This document shows, one piece after another, positions 1 to 9,282 of a DNA stretch of 64,000 bases (within the stretch, counting starts at the first letter, position 1; each line of letters starts with the position of its first letter). This DNA is from CAVXFL01 sp963761015 (GTDB lineage Bacteria > Pseudomonadota > Alphaproteobacteria > Acetobacterales > Acetobacteraceae). Position numbers and translations under genes: made by a program. The notes under the pieces are model-generated. The model saw only the letters and a list, made by a program, of their open reading frames with translations, was not told the origin of the DNA and made no database searches. The DNA lies in NCBI GenBank assembly GCA_963761015.1, contig CAVXFL010000006.1, forward strand, positions 1 to 64,000, written 5' to 3'.

Positions 1-51
1 TTCAACACCGAGAATCGCGAACTTGTTGATTTGCAACACGGATCTGGAAAT

Positions 52-1790
52 TCACGGACGCGTGGCACCACGCCGGGGGCATCCGCGGCGTGGCGGCGGT
101 GGCGGGGCGATGACCGGCGGCGGAGTAGCAGACGGCAATTGATGCACCAGCGGCGGCAGGGCGACGCCAACCGCTTTGAACACGCTGCCAGCGCAACCTG
201 GCGCATGCGGCCGCAGCACGAAACGCTTGGTTCCCTGCTCGACGGTGACCTGCTCAACTCGATCGAGGTCGCGTACGATGTCGCCCCACTCGGCCTCGAC
301 ACCCGCCGCCGCCAGTTGCTGGTCCAATTCCTTGCGCAGCAGCAAGGCCAGAAACGAGCAAAACAGATGCCCGGCGATGGTGGCGTCGCATTGGTGATAG
401 ATCGGCCGCGTCTCCAGGATTGATTTCGCCGTGCGAAAGACGGCCTCCACTTTCCAGAGTTGCCGGTAGGCGAGGGCGACCGCCAGAGTGGAAAGCTTGC
501 TGTTGGTACGCAGCACATAGATCCCGTCGAAGCGTTGGTCCTCGGTGACGCGCGCGCGGTCGATCGCGAAATGTCCTTGCTCCGGCGTAGCGAGAAACCG
601 CCGGTAACCGGCATTGCCGACCAGCTGCTTGTCGCCCTGCGGCAGCTTTTTCTGCAAACTGTCGAGAATGGCGGCACGCGCGGCGGCGTCACGCTTGGCC
701 TCCTCGGGGTTGAAACAGACCACGTAGCGGTGCGGCTGGCTCGCAGGTCCGCCGCCGCCAACCACCACCTCCTTGACCTCGAGCCCCGTCTCCGCTCCGC
801 GAGCGCGTGGAATGCAAAGCGGCACCATCGGCTGCATGTCGGCCAGCACAACCTTCCGCACCTCGTTGTCGCTGCGTTCGCGCGCGCCGAGAATGTACTC
901 GACGCCGTGCGCTTCCAGCTCGCTGATGGTCGCGGCACTGATCATGCCCCGATCGGCGACCACGCACATCCGGCTGATGCCGAAACGCTCGCGCAGACGC
1001 GCCACGACCGGCAGCAGCGCCTTGGCATCCGCGGCGTTGCCCGGCCAGGTCTCCGAGCAGATCGGCCGCCCCGCTTCGTCGAGCACCACCCCGACCACCA
1101 CCTGCTTCAGTTCGGGACGATGGTCTTTCGACTTGCCACGTTGGCCGAGGCTTTCGCCGCCGCGCCGTAGAACATCAGCGATGTGGTGTCGAACAGTACC
1201 ACCGAGAGATCGCTGAACAGGCCGCGCCGACGCTGGAACAGCGCCTCCTCAATGACATCCTTGGTGCGCCGGGGCGCGCGCGTCGCGCCGCTCTGATCGG
1301 CCAGTTCTTCGCCCAGCCAGCCCATCGTCCGATATAGGTGGTGCAACTCCAGGCCAGCAGCGCCGGGGACGTGATAGGCGTCCAGCCACTTGTCGCAGGC
1401 CCGATCGGAACCGGAAACGACGAGCCGATGCAGCACGCTGGCGAACACCGCGCGTTCGAGCGGAAAGCCGAAGTTACGCTCCGCCGCAAGCCGCTCGATC
1501 ACCGCGCGGCAACCGGTGTGTTCCCACAAGCGAGCGAAGATCATCGGCGCGCCGATGCGTTCGCTGGCCCCGGTCTCCAGGGTGCCGGCCTGCAGGCTGG
1601 AGAGCAGCATGGCGGTCTCGGAGAAGCGGGCGCCCGAGCGCAGCAGGTTGTCGAGCCTGCCGTCGGCTTCGAGGTCCTCGACGCGGCCGAGCGTGGCGAG
1701 CACGCGCTGGACGGTGCGTCTGCCGTCGCGCTTGTTCTCGACGATCTGCAGATAGCGACGCTCTCCGGCAGGCTTGATGCGGAAGAACAT
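52..1790 (-). pseudogene. IS1634-family transposase, frameshifted
   Basis: DDE transposase of the IS1634 group (IS4 superfamily). The start is the ATG at 1790, giving MFFRIKPAGERRYLQIVE, the usual opening of this family; an in-frame ATG at 1844 would add 18 unrelated residues. The N-terminal part runs to about 1140 and ends out of frame at 1107. The other part continues in another frame from about 1145 through SKDHRPELKQ and VVADRGMI to a proline-rich tail at 52. One single-base change near 1140-1150 therefore splits the gene; joining the frames gives about 580 residues, a normal length. I could not find convincing terminal inverted repeats, and the left end may lie outside the window. Either a dead copy or a sequencing indel. 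Confidence 0.85.
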
Positions 1791-1844
1791 GTCCGGCCCA
1801 GGGATGACACCGCACCGATACGCGCGCTTATCCGCGATTTGCAA

Positions 1845-2201
1845 GAGCTATATGCGACACTATCCGGCCAGACGTGGCACCGCAAATGGGGCGATTTTCC
1901 GATCCGCCCCGCGCTAACCTTTTGAAATGACTCGCCTAACCTCCCGCTACGGCGCACAAAACTGTCGAACTTCAGCCTGGCACTATGTGCCGGTGCTGGC
2001 GCGCAAGCCCGGCGCACTGAGTGTCCTCTCTGATTGGGGTTGTGGGGGTCAAGCTGTTCCTCTCGCCTTGGGTCATTCCCGTGGGTCACTCGCTTCTCTT
2101 CGCGGTCGGCGCATGGCCGCCGCATGATGGGGTCAGGAGGGCGAGGCGTCTCAATCTGTCCCGCGACCTTCGAGGCATCGCTGCCCTCCGGCTCCGGACT
2201 C
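1845..2201. other. Gap between IS1634 and IS110
   Basis: About 360 bases between two transposase genes with no convincing gene. It must contain the outer end of each element. A 10-base word at 2031-2040 (TGATTGGGGT) recurs inverted at 3422-3431, on the other side of the IS110 transposase. This spacing (about 1.4 kb) fits an IS110/IS1111-type element with subterminal inverted repeats, but a 10-base match alone is weak. Confidence 0.35.
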
Positions 2202-3331
2202 TCAACGAGATCGCCTCGCCCATCGTCCCCACGGGAACGACGCAGCATCCGCCCTCGTCAGGCGGAAACTTGAACTCCTCTTGTCATGCCGACGGCCGTA
2301 GGGTGCTGCGGCCTGCTTGCCCCAGCGGAACTCGCTGCCATCGGCCCACATGCGATGCAGGATCACCGCCAGCTTGCGGGCGACCGCGACGCGAGCGCGC
2401 GCCATGCCCCGACGCTTGGCGACGTTCATGCCCCACGCCCGCAGCGCCGACCATTTCGTGCTGCGGATCAGCAGCGAATGGGCCGCCTCGTAGAGCGCGG
2501 TGCGGGCCAGCTCGTCGCCGCACCGGCTGATGCGGCCCTGCACGTCGGTCTCGCCGGACTGGTAGCGCCGCGGCGTCAGGCCGAGATGCGCGCCGACATC
2601 CCGCGACCTTCGGAAGCGGCTCCGGCTGGTCGATCGTGGCGCGGAACGTCAATGCGGTGAGCGGACCGACGCCGGGCACCGTCATCAGCCGGCGGCACGT
2701 CGGCTCGACGCGGACCTCGTCGAGCACGCGCTTGGTGAGCCTCTCGACTTCCCGGGTCATCACCTCGATGATGGCCAGCAACGATTCAGCCAGGCTCGCC
2801 AGCACCGGGTCATCTGCCGCCAGTTCGCGCACGCGGGCTGCGAAGTCTTTGCGGCTCGGCGTGCCGACCTTCAGCCCGACCTCGCGCAGTAGCGCCCGCA
2901 GCCCGTTCTCGACATCGCGACGCTTATTGAGCACCGTCCGCCGCGCCGTCAGCAGCGCCCGCCAGGACCGACAGGAGGCGCTCTTCACATGCACCGCCCG
3001 ATACCAGCCGGTGCGCATGATCTGCGCGATCCCGCGCGCGTCGTTCCGATCGGTCTTATTCGGCATCGCACCCATCGCGGCCTTTGCCTGGCGAGCCTCG
3101 ATGCAGATCGCCGGGATCCCTGCCTCCGAAAGCCCCTGCTGCAGCCAGGCTGTCAACGAGCACGCCTCCAGGCCAACCCGCTCCATCGTTATCCCGCCCG
3201 CCCTGAAGAAGGCCACCAGCGCCTCCGGCTCACTGGCAACCCGCGCCTCGCGCACGATCCGACCGGCGCTCATCGACAATGCAGATGGCGGTCTCTTCCA
3301 ACGACACGTCCAACCCGGCAAAGTAGTCCAC
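2202..3331 (-). pseudogene. IS110-family transposase, two frameshifts
   Basis: DEDD recombinase of the IS110 family. The likely start is GTG at 3331 (VDYFAGLDVSLEE), preceded by a strong GGAGGAG. The first acidic residue sits in GLDVS, the second in VGLEAC, and TDRNDARGIAQIM carries the last pair. Near 3270 the frame shifts, restoring AGRIVREARVASEPEAL. Near 2615 it shifts again, and the C-terminal domain (RRYQSGETDVQGRISRCG through FRWGKQA) continues in a third frame to the stop at 2202. Total about 370 residues, normal for the family, but unreadable as one protein. The family uses a site-specific mechanism and usually makes no target duplication. Confidence 0.85.
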
Positions 3332-3592
3332 GGCTGCTCCTCCTCGATGCTTGTGGCCGATACACACCGGACCACGTTCTCTCATCCCGAGAGGAGCAGC
3401 CACCGGATCATCCGGGCTGAGACCCCAATCACCCCATCTGTCCGGAGACTTTACGAGTTCATTTGAGTTCGGTTATCGGCGGCTGGGAAAATTCGCTTGA
3501 CCCCGTCGGCTCTCCTATGAGTTGATCCGTGGCACCGATTCGTGAGGTGCCGTATGTGGACGCCGGAAAACCGCCCGCTCTACAACCGTGAC

Positions 3593-4398
3593 TGACCTTC
3601 CCCCGCGAAAGTGGACACGAGTTACGGCCTACGCGACCGCTGCGAGCTGTTCCTTTGCCACCGGGGAGCAGTAGCCGATTGCCGAGTGAAGACGGTGGCG
3701 ATCTAACCAACCTTCGATGAACGCGAACACGGAATTCTTTGCGGCTTGGCGCGTTTCGAAGGTGTTGCCGTTATCCAGCTCGGTTTTCATGCTGCCGAAG
3801 AAGCTCTCCATGGGAGCGTTGTCCCAGCAATCACCTTTCCGGCTCATCGAGCAAAGCAAACCGTGTTGGTCGAGCAACCGGCGATACGCGCGAGCCGCAT
3901 ATTGGCTGCCGCGATCGGAATGGTGCACCAGACCAGGTGCTGGTCGGCGGTTGGCGATGGCCATTTGCAGAGCAGCGATCGTGAGTTCCTGCGGCATGGT
4001 CTCGCGCATCCCCTCCGCTGGCCCTTCCACCGGCCTTCGGCCGGCGGAACCTTCGGGCCAGCTCCGCCCAGCCGACCACGCGGCGCGAGAACATGTCGAG
4101 CACGACGGCCAGATAAAGCCAGCCCTCAGCGGTGGGAATGTAGGTGATATCGGCCAGCCAGACCCGATTGGGCGCCGGAGCGGCGAAGCGTCGGTCGAGA
4201 AGGTTAGGGGCAACCGGAAGGGAGTGGTTGCTGTCCGTGGTGCGCGGCCGGCGGCGCTTGTGGCGGCCCTGGATGCCATGATGGCGCATCAGACGGGCGA
4301 CCCCGGTGCACCCCGACCCGCCGGCCTTCGGCCCGCAGCGCGGCGTGCACGCGCGGGGAGCCGTAGACGGCGCGGCTATCGGCATGCACGCGGCGGAT
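3593..4398 (-). mobile_element. IS3-family element, 5'-truncated copy
   Basis: This 806-base stretch is a near-identical inverted copy of 5439-6243, the 3' two thirds of the complete IS3-family element downstream. It begins with the same terminus (TGACCTTCCCCCGCGAAAG at 3593) and encodes the orfB C-terminus on the minus strand (stop at 3629). At 4398 homology ends abruptly and an IS630 transposase fragment begins. Differences I can see are an extra C near 4303 (another frameshift) and a few substitutions near 3706-3713. It carries the same 55-base palindromic insertion (4010-4064) as the complete copy. It has no orfA and cannot move by itself. Confidence 0.9.
4010..4064. repeat. 55-bp palindromic insert in orfB (copy 1)
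   Basis: An imperfect hairpin centred on CCGGCCTTCGGCCGG, identical to 5772-5826 in the opposite orientation. It sits in the transposase between the second catalytic Asp region (VVLDMFSRRVVGWA) and MRETMPQEL. Its length is not a multiple of three, so it breaks the frame. Confidence 0.8.
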
Positions 4399-4922
4399 CG
4401 GCTTGGCGTGACGGCGGTGGGAGAACTGCTCGCCAAGCTGGGACTGACACCGCAGAAGCCGCTGCAACGCGCTTACCAGCGCGATCCTGAAGCGATCGAG
4501 GCGTGGCGGCGCGAACGGTATCCTGCCATTGCCAGACAGGCAAAAGCCTCGGGCGGTGAGGTGTATTTCTGGGACGAGTTCGGGCTTTCGTGCCGATAGC
4601 GTGCATGGCAAGACCTGGGGCAAGAAGGGTCAGACACCCGTGGTCGAACGCCCTGGCCAGCGGCAATCGATCAGTGCGGCCTCCGCGGTGAACGCTCGGG
4701 GTGGGTTCTGGTATTGCACCTACCAGGGCGGGCTGAACGCCGAGTTGTTCGTCGGGCTGCTGCGCCGAATGATGCGGCGTCGTTCGAAGCCAGTGCATTT
4801 GGTGCTCGACGGACTTCCCGCGCACAAGACCACGCTGGTGAAGACCTATGTTGCCTCCACGAAAGGCATGCTGACGCTGCATTTTCTTCCCGGCTATGCG
4901 CCTGAACTGAACCCCGATGAAC
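4399..4922 (+). pseudogene. IS630-family transposase, central and C-terminal fragment
   Basis: Fragment of an IS630/Tc1-mariner-type (DDE_3) transposase. It starts in frame right at the IS3 junction (RLGVTAVGELLAKLGL) and reads to VYFWDE, the first catalytic Asp. A single-base shift near 4590 then moves to the frame reading RADSVHGKTWGKKGQTPVV, LVLDGLPAHK (second Asp) and LPGYAPELNPDEL (the final acidic residue). It is cut at 4922 by the left end of the complete IS3 element. The N-terminal helix-turn-helix domain is missing. It shows that both IS3 copies border the same older element. Confidence 0.85.
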
Positions 4923-4974
4923 TGTGGTTCCCCCAACCAGTGGACACCTCGTGTAAGCTCCTGAACGGAGCGAG

Positions 4975-5292
4975 GTGGCAATGACGAAGACACGACGTTC
5001 GTTTACGGACGAGTTCAAACGCGAAGCGGTGTCGCTGCTGCTGTCGAGCGGGCGGCCTGTCACCCAGGTGGCGACTGAGCTGGGAGTGCAGCCGTCGATG
5101 CTGCGCAACTGGCGGGACGGCCGGAACGGCTCGGCGAAGCCCACGATCGCCGCGGCCGAGCCGCCGGCGTTCACGGCTGCGGCGGCCGAGCAGGCGGAGG
5201 TCCGTCGCCTGCGGCGTGAGCTCGAGCGCGCCCAAATGGAACGCGACATTTTAAAAAAGGCCATCGGCATCTTCTCGGGCCCGCCGAAATGA
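4975..5292 (+). CDS. IS3-family OrfA
   Basis: Small DNA-binding subunit of the IS3-family transposase, 105 residues. The N-terminus (TKTRRSFTDEFKREAV) starts a helix-turn-helix domain including VATELGVQPSMLRNW, and the C-terminal third (VRRLRRELERAQMERDIL) is the leucine-zipper-like helix used for oligomerisation. The start codon follows GGAGCGAGGTGGCA. Its stop overlaps the possible OrfB ATG (ATGA at 5289-5292). A slippery heptamer near its end would allow a fused OrfAB. The gene itself looks intact. Confidence 0.9.
   Translation: MAMTKTRRSFTDEFKREAVSLLLSSGRPVTQVATELGVQPSMLRNWRDGRNGSAKPTIAAAEPPAFTAAAAEQAEVRRLRRELERAQMERDILKKAIGIFSGPPK
5253..5259 (+). promoter_or_regulatory. A6G programmed -1 frameshift site
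   Basis: The heptamer A AAA AAG lies in the orfA frame (Leu-Lys-Lys codons). A -1 slip enters the orfB frame, which has no stop between 5259 and the orfB ATG at 5289. This is the classic IS3-family arrangement for making OrfAB. Confidence 0.8.
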
Positions 5293-6207
5293 GGTTCCGC
5301 TTCATCGAGGACCATCGCGCGAGCTTCCCGGTGCGGACCATGTGCGCCGTGCTGGAGGTCAGCGCGAGCGGTTACTATGCGTGGCGCGACCGGCCAGAAA
5401 GCGCGCGGGCCCGCGCCAATCGCGCTCTTGCTGCCGATATCCGCCGCGTGCATGCCGATAGCCGCGCCGTCTACGGCTCCCCGCGCGTGCACGCCGCGCT
5501 GCGGGCCGAAGGCCGGCGGGTCGGGGTGCACCGGGTCGCCCGTCTGATGCGCCATCATGGCATCCAGGGCCGCCACAAGCGCCGCCGGCCGCGCACCACG
5601 GACAGCAACCACTCCCTTCCGGTTGCCCCTAACCTTCTCGACCGACGCTTCGCCGCTCCGGCGCCCAATCGGGTCTGGCTGGCCGATATCACCTACATTC
5701 CCACCGCTGAGGGCTGGCTTTATCTGGCCGTCGTGCTCGACATGTTCTCGCGCCGCGTGGTCGGCTGGGCGGAGCTGGCCCGAAGGTTCCGCCGGCCGAA
5801 GGCCGGTGGAAGGGCCAGCGGAGGGGATGCGCGAGACCATGCCGCAGGAACTCACGATCGCTGCTCTGCAAATGGCCATCGCCAACCGCCGACCAGCACC
5901 TGGTCTGGTGCACCATTCCGATCGCGGCAGCCAATATGCGGCTCGCGCGTATCGCCGGTTGCTCGACCAACACGGTTTGCTTTGCTCGATGAGCCGGAAA
6001 GGTGATTGCTGGGACAACGCTCCCATGGAGAGCTTCTTCGGCAGCATGAAAACCGAGCTGGATAACGGCAACACCTTCGAAACGCGCCAAGCCGCAAAGA
6101 ATTCCGTGTTCGCGTTCATCGAAGGTCGGTACAATCGCCACCGTCTTCACTCGGCAATCGGCTACTGCTCCCCGGTGGCAAAGGAACAGCTCGCAGCGGT
6201 CGCGTAG
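5289..6207 (+). pseudogene. IS3-family OrfB transposase, palindrome-interrupted
   Basis: Catalytic subunit with an rve integrase core. The first part (MRFRFIEDHRASFPVRTMC) carries the HTH_21-like region (RAVYGSPRVHAALRAEG) and the first two catalytic Asp residues (VWLADITYIPT and, in the second strand, VVLDMFSRR). At 5772 a 55-base hairpin interrupts the gene and shifts the frame by one. The remainder, in the next frame, has HHSDRGSQYAA, the catalytic Glu segment NAPMESFFGSMKTE and HSAIGYCSPV, ending at 6207. Removing the insert restores an OrfB of about 287 residues. As read, no active protein is made. Confidence 0.9.
5772..5826. repeat. 55-bp palindromic insert in orfB (copy 2)
   Basis: Same sequence as 4010-4064, inverted. 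Arms beginning GCTGGCCC and ending GGGCCAGC, with an inner perfect palindrome around GGCCGAAGGCC. It looks like a REP/MITE-type hairpin rather than transposase sequence, because the protein on each side joins smoothly without it. Confidence 0.8.
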
Positions 6208-6243
6208 GCCGTAACTCGTGTCCACTTTCGCGGGGGAAGGTCA

Positions 6244-6555
6244 TCTTGTCTATCGCGAGGCGCTGTTCCCCAGCCCGGCCTATCGCCTGAGCTGGGAACG
6301 TCTGCTCGCTGCCGGCGACGCGTGTACGGCCTGCAAAACCATGGTCGGGCTTCTCGACCTCGCCCACGAACGCAATCGCGAGGCGGAACTTGCCGGCGTG
6401 TCGCTACCGAACTGGCGGAGGACAACTTGCCCGATCTCGCCCAACTCCGGTCGCGCTTCGCGCCGCCACTTGCCCCCGCGCCGGCAGTCTCCGTCGTGCT
6501 GCCGCCGATCGCCAGCTACGATGCGCTGCTGTCTGCGACAGGAGCGGCGGCGTGA
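6244..6555 (+). pseudogene. istA: istA C-terminal fragment
   Basis: C-terminal end of an IS21-family IstA transposase. From the IS3 junction it reads LVYREALFPSPAYRLSWERL, then TMVGLLDLAHERNREAELA, then changes frame near 6396 and finishes ELAEDNLPDLAQLRSRFAP to the TGA at 6555. The catalytic rve domain and the N-terminal helix-turn-helix are absent. The stop overlaps the GTG of istB (GTGA), the translational coupling usual for istAB. Confidence 0.8.
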
Positions 6556-7127
6556 GCGCGCCGGTTACCGTCGACGCGGCTCGCTTGCCACTATTGCTCG
6601 GCGAGTTGCGCCTGCCCACCATCGCCGGGCTGTGGCCGCAATTCACCGAGCGCGCCGTCCGCGAGGGCTGGCCGGCGGCAAAGCTTCTTGCCACGCTCGC
6701 CGAACTCGAACTGGCCGAACGCTCGCAGCGGCGCATTCAACGCCATCTCGCCGAGGCGCGCCTGCCACCTGGCAAGACCCTTGACGCGTTCGACTTCACC
6801 GCCGTTCCAATGGTGAATAAGCCGCAGATCACTGCCCTTGCCGCCGGCGACAGCTGGCTCGACAAGGGCGCCAACATTTTGCTGTTCGGGCCAAGCGGTT
6901 GCGGCAAGTCGCACCTTGGATGTGCGCTCGGCTACGCGCTGATCGAGAACGGATACCGCGTGCTGTTCATACGCACCACCGATCTCGTGCAACGCCTGCA
7001 AGCGGCGCGCCAGAGCCTGGCGCTCGAAACCACCATCGAGAAGCTCGACAAATATCACCTGATCGTCCTCGACGACCTCTCCTATGTCCGCAAGGATCAA
7101 GCCGAAACATCGGTGCTATTCGAACTA
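6552..7127 (+). pseudogene. istB: istB helper ATPase, 5' part (split by IS5)
   Basis: AAA+ helper protein of IS21-family transposition, related to DnaC. GTG start at 6552. The N-terminal domain (LPLLLGELRLPTIAGLW) is followed by Walker A (FGPSGCGKSH) and Walker B (LIVLDDLSYV). The reading frame is cut after ETSVLFEL by the IS5-type element at 7128. The rest lies at 8053-8310. Taking out 7128-8050 and one copy of the TA duplication restores one open frame (FEL-IAARYERR), so the disruption is a simple recent insertion. Confidence 0.9.
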
Positions 7128-7282
7128 GGGCCTGTCGTCAATTGGCGATTCGTGGTTTGTTCCGCGTCTCGCGAGTCCAGATTGCCACATTCGGAAGGCA
7201 ATCGGCCAAAAGCGCCAAATAGCCGATTCCGGCGCGGCTGATTATTCGATTTGTAGGCGGTCAGCTTGTTGGAGGCTGACCG

Positions 7283-8040
7283 ATGCGCCGCTACGGACTC
7301 CGCGACGACCAGTGGGAGCGGATCAAGCACCTGTTGCCGGGCCAGGAAGGCTGGGTCGGCGCCAACGCCGCGGATAACCGCCTATTCGTCGAGGCGGTGT
7401 TGTATCGCTATCGCGCGGGGATTCCCTGGCGCGATCTCCCGGAACGCTTGGGCGACTGGAAAAATGCGCATCGCCACTTCAGCCGCTGGAGCAAATCCGG
7501 CGTTTGGGAGCGCATGTTTCAGCATCTCGCGGCCGATGCCGATAATGAATATGCGATGCTCGACAGCACCGTCGTGCGCGCGCATCAGCACAGTGCGGGC
7601 GCTCAAAAAAAGCTGGCGAGGATCAGGCGATCGGACGCTCCCGCGGCGGACTGAGCACCAAGATCCACGCGCTCGTCGACGCACTTGGTAATCCCGTTGG
7701 CTTGCACCTGAGCGGCGGCGAGGCGCACGATCTGGTCGGCGCCGATCACCTCCTGCCGGACATGCAGGCAGGGACGTTGATCGCCGACAAGGCGTTTGAT
7801 GCCGACGAACGGGTCCTCGGGGTGTTGGCGGCCTCGGGCAAAACCGCTGTGATCCCGCCAAAGGCCAACCGCGTCTCGCCCCGCGAGTACGACCGCGATC
7901 TCTACAGGGCGCGCCACCTCGTCGAGAACTTCTTCGCCAAACTCAAGCAGTTTCGGGCGATCGCCACGCGCTACGACAAAACCGCGCGCAACTTCCTTGC
8001 CGGCGTGCATCTCGCCGCGAGCGCCATCTGGCTCAATTGA
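7283..8040 (+). CDS. IS5/IS427-type transposase (via -1 frameshift)
   Basis: DDE transposase made from two overlapping frames. The first frame (7283-7654) starts MRRYGLRDDQWERIKHLLPG, has the N-terminal DUF4096-type domain and the first catalytic Asp in YAMLDSTVVRAHQH. An A AAA AAG heptamer at 7606-7612 permits a -1 slip into the second frame, which reads AGEDQAIGRSRGGLSTKIHA, then TLIADKAFDADERV (second Asp) and HLVENFFAKLKQFRAIATRYD (catalytic Glu). The stop at 8040 lies within the right terminal repeat. The fused protein is about 252 residues. Without slipping only a 123-residue N-terminal product results. Confidence 0.88.
7606..7612 (+). promoter_or_regulatory. A6G slippery site in IS5 transposase
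   Basis: Heptamer A AAA AAG aligned with the first frame (Gln-Lys-Lys). A -1 slip places the ribosome exactly in the downstream transposase frame, so this is the expected expression switch for an IS427-type element. Confidence 0.8.
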
Positions 8041-8052
8041 CGACACGCCCTA

Positions 8053-8310
8053 ATCGCTGCGCGCTACGAGCGCCGCAGCCTGCTGGTGACCTCGAATCAG
8101 CCATTCGGAGAATGGAACAGCATCTTCCCGGATGCCGCTATGACCCTGGCCGCTGTCGATCGGCTCGTCCACCACGCCATCATCCTGGAGATGAACGTCG
8201 AGAGCTACCGCCGCCGCTCCGCGACGACCCGCCAGCGCCAGCGTTCCACAGGCTCCCGCGACACCAAGCGCAACACCAGCGCACCGCAAACCGAAGCGGC
8301 GATGTCGTGA
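8053..8310 (+). pseudogene. istB: istB, 3' part
   Basis: Continuation of istB after the IS5 insertion: IAARYERRSLLVTSNQPFGE, then AAVDRLVHHAIILEMNVESY, the sensor and C-terminal motifs of IstB, ending at 8310. It is in frame with 6552-7127 once the inserted element and one TA are removed. Confidence 0.9.
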
Positions 8311-8422
8311 CGCCCCGCGACACAAAACTCTTGTCGCGCAGCGACATTCAATGCATTCTTGCTTCGCGCAGCGACCGGTCATCTTCCTGTCGCGCCCCGG
8401 CCACCCTTACTGTCGCGCTACA

Positions 8423-8668
8423 GCGGGCCGTTCCGCCGCGGCTGATCGGGCAGTCCAGCGAGCCCGAAGTCGTTGTAGCGGTGCACCCAATCGCACAAGG
8501 TTTGCCGCGGTCCATGCCGCCGGCTTCCGCCGCCGCGTCCCGTGTCCAGCCGTCGAGCACCAGCGCGATTGCCAGCATTCGACGCATCGCCTTCGCATCG
8601 CTGGTACGCGCCGCCGCCCGGCGCAGCTCCGTCACCGACAGATCTCTACGTGTGATCGCCACGGTCAT
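8423..8668 (-). pseudogene. IS630-family transposase, N-terminal fragment
   Basis: N-terminal helix-turn-helix half of an IS630-type transposase. It starts at the ATG at 8668 (MTVAITRRDLSVTELRRAA), continues to DGWTRDAAAEAGGMDR, shifts frame near 8513, then reads QTLCDWVHRYNDFGLAGLPD and is cut at 8423 by the right end of the IS21 element. It is a different copy, or an inverted piece, of the type whose C-terminus lies at 4399-4922. Confidence 0.8.
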
Positions 8669-9282
8669 AGCCGTCCCCCATGTCTCCACGGGCAACCCAC
8701 GAATCACACTGCGCCGAGCCGCTCCCATTCACATTCGAGTTGACGGACCGAGCGGTTGGTATAACCCCGCCCACGTCGCCGCTAAGCGTCTACGTGCATT
8801 GCCATCAAGCTTCGGATGAAGCGCTGCACGGCAGCCGTTTCCCTCCAACGAACAGCTCGGTCTGCGCGTTGCACCACGCCGGGGGCAATCACTGCCGCGC
8901 CGCTGGGCGGTGCCGAGACGCAATCGCTGACCGATGCGCTGGTGACTGAGACCGGCACCAGCAGCGCGTTGCGGCTGATCGGGGCACCGGCTGCGGCGGT
9001 GCCGGCGAGCTGACAACGGCGACTGGCACGGTCGCGCCGCACGCCCGCGCAGCACCACAACCGGATCGAGCTGTTCACCACCCGCGACTGGTCGGGCGAG
9101 CGGCTGACGATCTACGAATTCAGCCAGTTCGTCACCGGCTTGGCCGCGACGGTCGCGCGCGATCTCCTCATCGACCCGGCCAACATGCGCGTGGTCTCGG
9201 CATGTCCCGCGCGGTGCCCGTCACGCTTCGGCTCCGATTTAGAACTAAAAAGATAGCCCCCTGGACTTGTTTCAGGCCGCGT
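8669..9282. other. Unassigned, probably decayed region
   Basis: About 610 bases between the IS630 fragment and the epimerase gene. Plus-strand translations such as HNRIELFTTRDWSGERLTIY (from about 9055) look protein-like and rich in ordinary residues, but the frame breaks within about 60 codons and I do not recognise it. No intact gene is supported. Probably remnants of a gene destroyed by the IS activity on the left. Confidence 0.4.

Larger units (their letters stand above)
4923..6243 (+). mobile_element. IS3-family element, full-length copy
   Basis: A 1,321-base IS3-family element. The left end at 4923 (TGTGGTTCCCCC, then AGTGGACAC) and the right end at 6243 (reverse complement TGACCTTCCCCC, then AGTGGACAC) are imperfect terminal inverted repeats. 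It contains orfA, an A6G slippery heptamer and orfB. Its flanks come from different elements (IS630 on the left, IS21 istA on the right), so no target duplication can be seen; this suggests recombination or deletion between IS copies after insertion. orfB is broken by a 55-base palindrome. Confidence 0.9.
7128..8050 (+). mobile_element. IS5-family (IS427-type) element, intact
   Basis: A 923-base element with 17-base terminal inverted repeats (7128-7144 and 8034-8050, one mismatch), flanked by the 2-base duplication TA (7126-7127 and 8051-8052). The duplication and frameshifted two-part transposase match the IS427 group of IS5. It splits istB cleanly. It is the only element in the cluster that looks complete and possibly active. 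Confidence 0.92.
6244..8422 (+). mobile_element. IS21-family element, truncated and interrupted
   Basis: Remains of an IS21-family element: the end of istA, then istB, then the right terminus. The left part is lost at the IS3 end (6243). An IS5-type element sits inside istB (7128-8050). The right end has repeated TGTCGCGC words at about 8334, 8390 and 8411, as expected of IS21 multiple terminal repeats, and stops at 8422 (reverse complement starts TGTAGCGCGACAG). From 8423 an IS630 transposase begins in mid-gene, so the IS21 element had inserted into it. Confidence 0.8.

Noticed and set aside
1..60. Terminal inverted repeat of the IS1634 element at the left edge
   Set aside because: I compared it with 1845-1930 on the other strand and saw no convincing match; the real end may be outside the window.
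65..8887. A 17-base word GCACCACGCCGGGGGCA shared by 65-81 and 8871-8887
   Set aside because: Considered as an outer direct repeat of the IS island, but no other match surrounds either copy, and in GC-rich DNA such a word can occur by chance.
8740..9250. Plus-strand stretches that look like protein (8816-9013, 9055-9240)
   Set aside because: Frames break quickly, no starts, and no family recognised; described only as a decayed region.
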